DNA of 12,874 nucleotides, from assembly GCA_947575935.1 (NCBI GenBank), contig CANPPM010000042.1, forward strand, positions 1 to 12,874, written 5' to 3'. Source of the stretch: an uncultured Butyricicoccus sp. Lineage in GTDB: Bacteria; Bacillota; Clostridia; Oscillospirales; Butyricicoccaceae. Of the stretch, positions 7,065 through 12,874 are shown piece after piece. The notes under the pieces are model-generated. The model did no database searches. It saw only the letters and a program-made list of their open reading frames with translations, and was not told where the DNA came from. Position numbers and translations under genes: made by a program. Numbering within the stretch: the first letter of the stretch is position 1; every line of letters begins with the position of its first letter.

Positions 7065-9533
7065 CTAATCCAGCCGCCTGGTCCCATACGTAATAAACAA
7101 CACCGGAATATACCACAACACCAGGTATAACAGCACATTCTGCGGTGAAATGGCTGAAAATTCCGCCAAATATGTAAGATAAAACATGATCAGCATCCCG
7201 GAAACCCCTGCAAAACCACCCAAAATCAAATTGGACCGCACCACGCCCGCCAGCTTATCCGCACAAAGGAATACATTGGCATAGGGGGTTATGCTGTCGC
7301 GCGACAACAACGCTCCCGGCGGGTCACCCTCAACATAAGCCGGATCCTGATAGACCTCTGCACGGTCTGCTGTAACCTCATCAACAGCCCCTTGACGCAG
7401 TTCAAATAAGCTGGAGATCATTGCGGGCGAGATATTAAAATCCGAAGCAGCAATGACCGGCGTCAGCCCTACCCGCTTGAGCGTATGGATCCCCCCATAT
7501 GCCTGTGCTGACGGATGATATTGCAGATGAAACACCCCAGCAGGATAGCTGTTGACCACCACAAATACGCCGTTTTCCACCCCTTTGGTCTCGGGTGCGC
7601 GGATGCCCATCCGTGCCAAAAAAGCGGCTGTACCCAGCATTACGCTATCTCCGCCGATATCCCCCGACATGCCGCCGCTCTCGTAATGCAGAATGCGGCT
7701 GGCACGTACCGGGCGGCCATAACCGCGATGCAGCGCGTCCGCAAAAACACGCCCAATTTCCAAACCCTCATCACTGGTGATAGCCGCCGCATAGGCGAGT
7801 AGCTTTTCATCGGTATACAATCCATAATTCTGAATGCCCTCAATGGAAATCGAGCCTGCCGGAAACAGATCCGTATCATTCAGCACAGCCTCCTTTGCCG
7901 CACGCAGCCGTTGCGCCCCCCGCGCCCCGGCCAAAGCCGCACCGTCGCCCAACAGCCGCCGGGAGACATTCTTATACGGGCTGCCCGCTGCACACAAAAT
8001 CCCCATCGGCGCACCGACCGATAACATCACAGAAAAAGATAGGAAAAACCGGGACGGATCACCGTTGGCAAAAGCCGAAATAGCGGAAAAAAGAGCGGAT
8101 GCTGCCAATGCAATGGGCACATAAATTGAGCCAAAACGCTCCGCATAGTCAGGCTTTTCCAACTCGCGCAAAAATTCTGTATTATCCTGACGCTGGTATT
8201 TTAACGCGCGGCGCGGGCGGTCGTCCGGATCCAGATGGCTATAAACCAAGACCGGACTATCCGAAAGGCTAACCGCCTTATAAACGCGGCAACGGGCAGA
8301 AAGCCGGTTCTTCTCCTCGGCCATCATTGCGTACAGCAGCACGGTAGAAATCGCGCAATAAGGCAGATACGCATTCCAAGCCGGAGCCAGAATAATCGTC
8401 AGCCCATGCAGCAATGAAGCCAACTGTGCCGCAGAAACCAAGGATCTCCTATCGGGCTTTGCAGAAAATAAGTTGTAAAACCCAAGCCCGATTACATCAA
8501 TGCCAGCAAACATAGCGATAAACTGTGTCAGCAGCAGCGCAAGCACTGCAATTGTCGGCTTCTCGGAAAAACGAAGCACTGCCGGCAGCGGCAAACGAAA
8601 GCCAGATGCCAGCGTCAGATACAACGCGGCAATTGCCATCAGCAAAACGACGATGCTGCGAGATCCCAGGCTCTTTGCCCGCCTCGCACAGGTTGCCTGC
8701 GCCTGCCGCGGCTGACGAATGACAATCTCCTCATCTTCCTCAGTAGAAACCCGTTTGGACTCCTTTGCCGTACGACGGCGTTCGCGCTCAGCCTCACGCC
8801 GGGCGCGTTTGGCCTCACGGCGTTCCTCGCGCTCGTCTAGCTCCTCATACGCATCATCCTCTTCGCCGTCCTCATCCTCGTAGTCTGACCGGACCGTCGC
8901 AACGCGGGGCTTTTTCACACTACGCTGCTCTGCCGGATGTTGAGGACGAGGCTGCTGCTCATGCTGAATCGGACGCGCACGAGGGCGTTTGGTCTCCTGC
9001 GCCTTCTCAGAAGCGCCACGTTCAACGACACCACTGACCTCAGACAGAATTTCATCTAAATTATATGCATCCTTCTTCGGCCGAGATGGCGCCACTGAAC
9101 CAGGCTGCGCCGTACGCGGCGGCGTGGCGCCCTGCCGTGCCTGACGGGATGGCAGCGGCGCAGTGGCTTGGCGGGTTGACCGTGGCTGCGTCCCTGTCTG
9201 CGCCGAAGGACGCGGCACTCTTTGAGTTGCCTCAGACGGCCGCTCTGCCGGACGGCGCTGCCGCTGCGGTACGGACTGTCTGGGCTCTGCTTGCCGCGGT
9301 GCAGGCTGCCGTGGCACAGGTTCTACCGGACGAGACTGCTGTACCGGACGAGACGCAGCTTCTTTTTGGCGATTCTGTGTAGCCTCCGCCGGATGAGCAC
9401 GTGCAGCACGCGGAACAGACTGCTGTACGGATCTGCCCTGCGGAGGCTTTGGAGCCGGCGGCGTATCGTCAAGATCTCCGATCAGAGCACGGATCTCGCT
9501 TAGCTCCTGCGTATCCATTATTTTTCTATCCAT
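7065..9533 (-). CDS. Large membrane protein resembling a degenerate (catalytically dead) P-type ATPase
   Basis: I do not recognise a named family; the function is unknown. The 822 residues start at ATG 9533, five bases after AAGGAG. Residues 1-155 are Pro/Gln/Arg-rich and probably disordered, a short YNLDEILSEV motif sits at 157-166, and an acidic then basic charged stretch runs 217-262. About eight membrane segments follow, near 293-312, 327-349, 364-386, 388-404, 468-490, 496-516, 764-790 and 797-816. The roughly 250-residue soluble loop between segments 6 and 7 reads like the P and N domains of a P1-type ATPase. VLNDTDLFPAG (550-560) lies where DKTGTLT should be, with Asn552 in place of the phosphorylated Asp. 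ASD (696-698) replaces TGD, and the GDGxND hinge is not found. The segment-6 CPC motif and the TGE actuator motif are also absent. It follows rlmB by 21 bp. The ATPase kinship is inferred. Confidence 0.75.
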   Translation of the reverse strand: MDRKIMDTQELSEIRALIGDLDDTPPAPKPPQGRSVQQSVPRAARAHPAEATQNRQKEAASRPVQQSRPVEPVPRQPAPRQAEPRQSVPQRQRRPAERPSEATQRVPRPSAQTGTQPRSTRQATAPLPSRQARQGATPPRTAQPGSVAPSRPKKDAYNLDEILSEVSGVVERGASEKAQETKRPRARPIQHEQQPRPQHPAEQRSVKKPRVATVRSDYEDEDGEEDDAYEELDEREERREAKRARREAERERRRTAKESKRVSTEEDEEIVIRQPRQAQATCARRAKSLGSRSIVVLLMAIAALYLTLASGFRLPLPAVLRFSEKPTIAVLALLLTQFIAMFAGIDVIGLGFYNLFSAKPDRRSLVSAAQLASLLHGLTIILAPAWNAYLPYCAISTVLLYAMMAEEKNRLSARCRVYKAVSLSDSPVLVYSHLDPDDRPRRALKYQRQDNTEFLRELEKPDYAERFGSIYVPIALAASALFSAISAFANGDPSRFFLSFSVMLSVGAPMGILCAAGSPYKNVSRRLLGDGAALAGARGAQRLRAAKEAVLNDTDLFPAGSISIEGIQNYGLYTDEKLLAYAAAITSDEGLEIGRVFADALHRGYGRPVRASRILHYESGGMSGDIGGDSVMLGTAAFLARMGIRAPETKGVENGVFVVVNSYPAGVFHLQYHPSAQAYGGIHTLKRVGLTPVIAASDFNISPAMISSLFELRQGAVDEVTADRAEVYQDPAYVEGDPPGALLSRDSITPYANVFLCADKLAGVVRSNLILGGFAGVSGMLIMFYLTYLAEFSAISPQNVLLYLVLWYIPVLFITYGTRRLD

Positions 9534-9554
9534 AACTGCTCCTTAATAATCAAC

Positions 9555-10352
9555 TCACGTATCACGCGGGGTGCGGCGACGCACCGCCTCGAACAGCAGC
9601 ACCGCAGCGGCATTAGATGCATTCAGTGAATTGACCTTGCCGCGCAAAGGGATACTGACGATAAAATCACATTTTTCATGGATCAATCGGCTCATTCCAG
9701 CCCCTTCTGAGCCGATTACAATAGCGGTAGGTCCCACAAAATCAGCATCATAAAGACACATTGCACCATTTGCCTCCGCACCAAAAACCCAAACGCCCTT
9801 TTCCTTTAGAGCATCCAGAACAGCAGCCAGATTGGCTGCCTTGTGAACGCCGATGTGTTCCAGCGCACCAGCTGAGGCGCGGGCAACGGCAGAAGTCAAT
9901 CCGACGGCCCGGCGTTTTGGAATAATCACGCCATGCGCCCCTGCTGTCTCTGCCGAACGAATAATCGCGCCAAGATTCTGCGGATCCGCAATCCCATCAC
10001 AGACCACAAGCAAAGGCTGCTCCCCACGTTCCTCAGCAATCTGCAACAACGATTCCAAACTGACATACGCATGTGCAGCCGCCTGGGCAATAATCCCCTG
10101 ATGGCTGTCCGTCTGACTCATGGCATCCAGCTTCCGGCGATCGCAGACCGTCACAGGAACGCCCTGTTTTCGTGCAAGGGAAAGAACATCGCCCAAGCGG
10201 CCTTCAGCCCCCTCCGCAACAAACAACTTATCCGTTGTGCCACCTGCACGCAGATGCTCAAGAACCGCATTGCGCCCTTCCAGCAGCAGCGTATCCTCAG
10301 CCGTGTATCCGGCATTTTTATTTTTTAAATGATTATTATGATGAAAAGGCAT
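9555..10352 (-). CDS. rlmB: 23S rRNA (guanosine-2'-O-)-methyltransferase, RlmB/TrmH family
   Basis: This is a SpoU/TrmH (SPOUT) methyltransferase that uses S-adenosylmethionine to 2'-O-methylate rRNA; RlmB acts on a guanosine in domain V of 23S rRNA. The 265 residues have an N-terminal substrate-binding domain (LEGRNAVLEHLRAGG, 24-38) and the three SpoU motifs: DPQNLGAIIRSAETAG (123-138), IVIGSEGAGMSRL (211-223) and PLRGKVNSLNASNAAAVLLF (235-254). Together these form the trefoil-knot cofactor site. Start ATG 10352 has GGAGG six bases upstream. The first 20 residues are polar and not conserved in the family. It has its own extended -10 promoter and is the first gene of a unit with the membrane protein. 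The exact target nucleotide cannot be read from sequence, so a paralogous TrmH specificity remains possible. Confidence 0.93.
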   Translation of the reverse strand: MPFHHNNHLKNKNAGYTAEDTLLLEGRNAVLEHLRAGGTTDKLFVAEGAEGRLGDVLSLARKQGVPVTVCDRRKLDAMSQTDSHQGIIAQAAAHAYVSLESLLQIAEERGEQPLLVVCDGIADPQNLGAIIRSAETAGAHGVIIPKRRAVGLTSAVARASAGALEHIGVHKAANLAAVLDALKEKGVWVFGAEANGAMCLYDADFVGPTAIVIGSEGAGMSRLIHEKCDFIVSIPLRGKVNSLNASNAAAVLLFEAVRRRTPRDT

Positions 10353-10690
10353 GTACTACCTCCGGTGCATTTGAACTTGGTACACTCCATTATAACATAG
10401 TTCGACAAAAGTCTAAAGAAAAATTTCAAATACATTTCTTTGTACAGATGCGCCAAATATTGGGCACATTGGCGGTTCAGCCAGGCGCCCGGTACACACG
10501 GCATACCGGCAGACCGCACAGACACCCATTCATTTACATCAGAAAAGCCCGGATCCTCCTCAAAAGGCTCCAGGCTCCCCAGCATTCATCTCATGTGGAC
10601 GTGCCATTCGCTGTCCTGGCACAGTTCTGGATATCCCAGCAGTTCCTTGACCACTCTGTCGAGTATTCTCTCAGGTATCCTATCCGGCAA
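10325..10690 (-). pseudogene. Possible decayed small gene between obgE and rlmB
   Basis: In one minus-strand frame the region from about 10690 down reads like protein: LPDRIPERILDRVVKELL, then YPELCQDSEWHVHMR, a TGA at 10588-10586, then MLGSLEPFEEDPGFSDVNEW and VPGAWLNRQCAQYLAHLYKE. Amphipathic spacing and codon choice resemble neighbouring genes, and the sense continues on both sides of the TGA. No good ribosome site precedes either half. The 3' end runs through the rlmB promoter into the rlmB start region (stop at 10325), which argues that any original stop was lost. I recognise no family. It may be a gene killed by a nonsense mutation, a short ORF starting at ATG 10585, or chance. Confidence 0.33.
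10389..10417 (-). promoter_or_regulatory. Extended -10 promoter of rlmB
   Basis: The minus strand reads TTTAGA (10417-10412), 17 bases, then TATAAT (10394-10389), preceded by TG one base upstream (TGTTATAAT). A perfect extended -10 compensates for the weak -35. Transcription should start near 10382, about 30 nt before the rlmB ATG, leaving room only for its ribosome site. Confidence 0.75.
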
Positions 10691-10761
10691 ACTGCAGCCG
10701 ACAGCAGAAAATGGGAATCCACAGCAGACCCTTTGAGAACACTACTCCAAAATTCCGCTTT

Positions 10762-12033
10762 TCAGCGTACATATTCGAATTCCATCTCGCCAATGACAAC
10801 AAAATCCCCTTCCTGTACCCCCATATCCTCAAGCCGCTGATAAACCCCGGCATTCGCAAGCATACGATCCATATACTGCCGGGATTCGTAATCCTCTGTA
10901 TTGACCGAACCCATCAAACGCTCGACCCATGCGCCGCCGACTACATAATAATCCTCAACCTTTTCTACCGTAATATCGCGCTCCGTAACTTCCTCAACCA
11001 CCGGCACAAATTCCGGCTCATACGTGAAGACTGGCGGCAGCTGGTACAGCTCCTTCCAGGTCAGGTGCACAAGCTCGCGTACGCCGAGATTGGCTGCAGC
11101 GGAAATTTCTGCAAATAACCAGCTATTTTCCGCCGCGTATGCGCGCAGCCGATTGACCGAATCCCGGTCTTCTCCCAGTAAGTCTGTCTTGTTCGCCACA
11201 ATAATTTGAGGGCGCGCGGCTAAAAATTCACTGTAACCTGCAAGCTCCCTATTAATCGTCTCAATATCCTCAATGGGATCGCGCCCCTCACTGCCTGCCG
11301 CATCTACCAAATGCAGCAGCAACCGGCATCTGTCAATATGCCGAAGAAAATCATGCCCAAGACCTGCGCCCTCACTCGCACCCTCGATAATGCCTGGAAT
11401 ATCGGCCATAACAAAAGACTGCTCCTCCGCAACACGCACAACTCCCAAATTGGGAATCAGGGTTGTGAAGTGATAATTCGCGATCTTGGGACGCGCTGCC
11501 GATACCACCGACAGCAGCGTCGACTTGCCAACATTCGGAAAGCCGATTAGCCCCACGTCTGCCAGAAGCTTGAGCTCAAGTACAATATCAAGCGACTGTC
11601 CAGGCTGCCCAGGCTTGGCAAAGCGGGGGGCCTGTCGGGTTGGCGTCGCAAAATGGGTATTCCCCCAGCCGCCGTTTCCACCCTTTGCAGCCACAAACGG
11701 CGCATCATCCGATAAATCCTGAATGATCTGCCCCGTCGCCTGATCACGCAGCAGCGTACCGCGCGGCACACGGATGATCAGATCCGCGCCATCCTTGCCC
11801 TTCATACGCTTTCCCATACCATTCTCACCATCAGATGCAGCATATTTTTTCCGATAGCGGAAATCTAGCAAAGTAGAAAGATGATCGTCCACCTGAAAAA
11901 TGACCGAGCCGCCGCGTCCGCCGTCGCCGCCATCCGGGCCGCCTGCAGCCACATACTTTTCCCGGTGAAAGCTGACTTTTCCATCGCCGCCCTTACCCGA
12001 GCTGATTCTAATCTTTGCAACATCAATAAACAT
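10762..12033 (-). CDS. obgE: Obg GTPase (ribosome assembly / stress GTPase)
   Basis: Obg (CgtA) is an essential GTPase that binds the 50S subunit and links ribosome maturation with the stress response. The 423 residues are full length. The glycine-rich Obg fold is at 1-158 (SGKGGDGKVSFHREKYV, then GGPDGGDGGRGGSV). The G domain has P-loop GFPNVGKS (164-171), switch I TTLIPNLG (190-197), DIPG (211-214) and NKTD (281-284), with SAAANLG as G5. The C-terminal OCT domain (about 345-423) is typical of Gram-positive Obg. I chose ATG 12033, with GGAGGAG just upstream, over ATG 12135, whose 34-residue extension crosses the hairpin leader. It follows rpmA by 122 bp of hairpin-rich DNA. No clear terminator is seen after it. 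Confidence 0.97.
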   Translation of the reverse strand: MFIDVAKIRISSGKGGDGKVSFHREKYVAAGGPDGGDGGRGGSVIFQVDDHLSTLLDFRYRKKYAASDGENGMGKRMKGKDGADLIIRVPRGTLLRDQATGQIIQDLSDDAPFVAAKGGNGGWGNTHFATPTRQAPRFAKPGQPGQSLDIVLELKLLADVGLIGFPNVGKSTLLSVVSAARPKIANYHFTTLIPNLGVVRVAEEQSFVMADIPGIIEGASEGAGLGHDFLRHIDRCRLLLHLVDAAGSEGRDPIEDIETINRELAGYSEFLAARPQIIVANKTDLLGEDRDSVNRLRAYAAENSWLFAEISAAANLGVRELVHLTWKELYQLPPVFTYEPEFVPVVEEVTERDITVEKVEDYYVVGGAWVERLMGSVNTEDYESRQYMDRMLANAGVYQRLEDMGVQEGDFVVIGEMEFEYVR

Positions 12034-12051
12034 AAAAACTCCTCCGTGTGG

Positions 12052-12086
12052 AAAACAAAAGCTCAGACCGATGGCCTGAGCTTTTG
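12052..12086 (-). terminator. Terminator or attenuator between rpmA and obgE
   Basis: CAAAAGCUCAG (12086-12076) pairs perfectly with CUGAGCUUUUG (12066-12056), extended by GCC/GGU around an AUC triloop, then UUUU (12055-12052). It lies only about 20 bases before the obgE start codon. It could end the rplU-prp-rpmA transcript partially or tune read-through into obgE. The run of A on the other arm also lets it work in the opposite direction. Confidence 0.8.
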
Positions 12087-12094
12087 AACCAAAG

Positions 12095-12123
12095 GACCTG
12101 TTCGGAAAGCTTCCAGGCAGGTC
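12095..12123 (-). other. Second hairpin in the rpmA-obgE spacer
   Basis: GACCUG (12123-12118) pairs with CAGGUC (12100-12095). An inner GGAA/UUCC stem is set off by a CCU/GAA internal loop. It lacks a U run and sits directly upstream of the terminator hairpin. Its role is unknown; it may stabilise the 3' end of the rpmA message. Confidence 0.5.
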
Positions 12124-12155
12124 TATTCTTCTCACCGGGATCCGGCGGCGGTTGT

Positions 12156-12434
12156 TTACTGCTCGTAAACAGACACACGCTTGCGGTCTTTACCAACACG
12201 CTCATAGCGAACGACACCGGTCACCTTTGCAAACAGGGTATCGTCAGAACCCCGGCCAACATTGATGCCCGGATGGATCTTTGTACCGCGCTGGCGAACA
12301 AGAATGTTCCCTGCGGGAACGGTCTGACCATCCGCACGCTTAACACCCAGACGCTTGGACTCCGAATCACGTCCATTTTTCGTCGAACCGACGCCTTTCT
12401 TATGGGCGAAGAATTGCAAACTAATTTTCAGCAT
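12156..12434 (-). CDS. rpmA: 50S ribosomal protein L27 (with cleavable N-terminus)
   Basis: L27 is a large-subunit protein whose N-terminal tail reaches the peptidyl-transferase centre. The 92 residues begin MLKISLQFFAHKKGVGSTKN. The leading MLKISLQFFA is the Firmicute-type extension that Prp removes before incorporation, leaving HKKG as the mature N-terminus. The remainder (GRDSESKRLGVKRADGQ, GNILVRQRGTKIHPG, GRGSDDTLFA) is canonical. Start ATG 12434 has GGAGG nine bases upstream, inside the end of prp, with a 14-bp overlap. Confidence 0.98.
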   Translation of the reverse strand: MLKISLQFFAHKKGVGSTKNGRDSESKRLGVKRADGQTVPAGNILVRQRGTKIHPGINVGRGSDDTLFAKVTGVVRYERVGKDRKRVSVYEQ

Positions 12435-12759
12435 GGCTGTACACCTCCATCACCTGAATAAACTCAGCATAATTTTCCTGCATTTCATTGTAGTGCATAC
12501 GAAGTGACTCAAGCATGTCCTGCGCATCCTTACGCGCCTCAACCGGAAAGGAGAGACGAATATGCGTACCTTCCTGCTCAACCTCCGTATCAAACCCCAG
12601 CCCCCGAATATCCTCTAACAGAATATGGGTAAGCTGTATCGCGCTGGTAACCGCCGCACAGACAATATCCTCGCCTGCTTCCGCAAAGCCAGCGTGTCCC
12701 CGCAGATCGACAAAGGCAATCTGCCCATCCTCTGCGCGGCCAAAAAGGATTCTCGTCAT
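12421..12759 (-). CDS. prp: Ribosomal-processing cysteine protease Prp
   Basis: Prp (YsxB family) cleaves the N-terminal extension of L27, a step essential for ribosome function in Firmicutes studied so far. The 112 residues contain the catalytic dyad H22 in RGHAGFAEAGED and C34 in IVCAAVTSAIQLT, the same numbering as described for the Staphylococcus enzyme. The start ATG 12759 directly follows the rplU stop (TAA-ATG with no gap), and its end overlaps rpmA by 14 bp, so the three genes are translationally coupled and the protease is made with its substrate. Confidence 0.96.
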   Translation of the reverse strand: MTRILFGRAEDGQIAFVDLRGHAGFAEAGEDIVCAAVTSAIQLTHILLEDIRGLGFDTEVEQEGTHIRLSFPVEARKDAQDMLESLRMHYNEMQENYAEFIQVMEVYSHAEN

Positions 12760-12874
12760 TTACGCCTTGATCGTGCTGATCGTTACCTTTGTATAGGGCT
12801 GTCTGTGGCCCTGACGACGACGATATCCCTTTTTCGGCTTCATTTTAAAGATGTTAATCTTCTTTTTCTTGCCG
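12760..12874 (-). CDS. rplU: 50S ribosomal protein L21, C-terminal part
   Basis: Only the last 37 residues and the TAA stop lie in the window. They read KKKKINIFKMKPKKGYRRRQ followed by GHRQPYTKVTISTIKA, the hallmark C-terminus of L21 with its basic KxKxGYRRRxGHRQ motif. L21 binds 23S rRNA in the large subunit. It is directly followed by prp and rpmA, the standard Firmicute order. Confidence 0.96.
   Translation of the reverse strand, partial: GKKKKINIFKMKPKKGYRRRQGHRQPYTKVTISTIKA

Noticed and set aside
8700..9450. Plus-strand open frames opposite the Pro/Arg-rich N-terminus of the membrane protein
   Set aside because: They arise from GC-rich low-complexity codons on the other strand. The minus-strand frame has a good ribosome site and continues into membrane segments.
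10172..10840. Plus-strand open frame of 222 codons across the rlmB start, the spacer and the obgE end
   Set aside because: It runs antisense to two certain genes and the rlmB promoter, with low-complexity, non-protein-like translation and no ribosome site.
1..12874. CRISPR arrays, tRNA or rRNA genes, insertion sequences, phage or integrase genes
   Set aside because: I saw no regularly spaced repeats, cloverleaf-like genes, transposase motifs or flanking duplications anywhere in the window.

Overview
All genes that I can support in this window lie on the minus strand, so transcription runs from high to low coordinates. The organism looks like a Gram-positive Clostridia-type Firmicute of moderately high GC, probably a gut anaerobe. 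The evidence is the rplU-prp-rpmA-obgE order, an L27 with the Firmicute-type cleavable N-terminus next to its protease Prp, strong AGGAGG-type ribosome binding sites, and an Enterococcus/Listeria/Clostridia-type eut cluster driven by the EutV/EutW two-component antitermination system. I cannot name the genus.

Right part (12874 to 9555). The 3' end of rplU is followed without a gap by prp, which overlaps rpmA. Two hairpins then precede obgE; the proximal one looks like an intrinsic terminator or attenuator. Between obgE and rlmB is a stretch of about 410 bp. It holds a good extended -10 promoter for rlmB and what may be a decayed small ORF interrupted by a TGA. rlmB (TrmH/SpoU 23S rRNA methyltransferase) is followed 21 bp later by an 822-residue membrane protein. 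I read that protein as a catalytically dead relative of P-type ATPases with a long disordered basic N-terminus. A strong terminator closes this unit.

Left part (6749 to 1). A near-consensus sigma-A promoter (TTGACA-17-TAGAAT) starts the ethanolamine-utilisation operon eutS-eutP-eutV-eutW-eutA-eutB-eutC; eutC runs off the left edge. The eutS leader carries two small hexaloop hairpins, the second overlapping the 5' arm of an intrinsic terminator. This is the architecture expected for an ANTAR-protein target. A second, less perfect copy of the arrangement lies between eutW and eutA. All four hexaloops begin GA(U/C)G. The inferred circuit is: EutW senses ethanolamine, phosphorylates EutV, and EutV stabilises the paired hairpins and so prevents termination before eutS and again before eutA. 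EutBC is the adenosylcobalamin-dependent lyase that makes acetaldehyde and ammonia, EutA reactivates it, EutS is a microcompartment shell protein, and EutP is a P-loop NTPase. I found no cobalamin riboswitch in the window.

The best candidates for something new are the pseudo-P-type-ATPase membrane protein, the shared GAYG hexaloops of the two leaders, and the possible decayed gene between obgE and rlmB.
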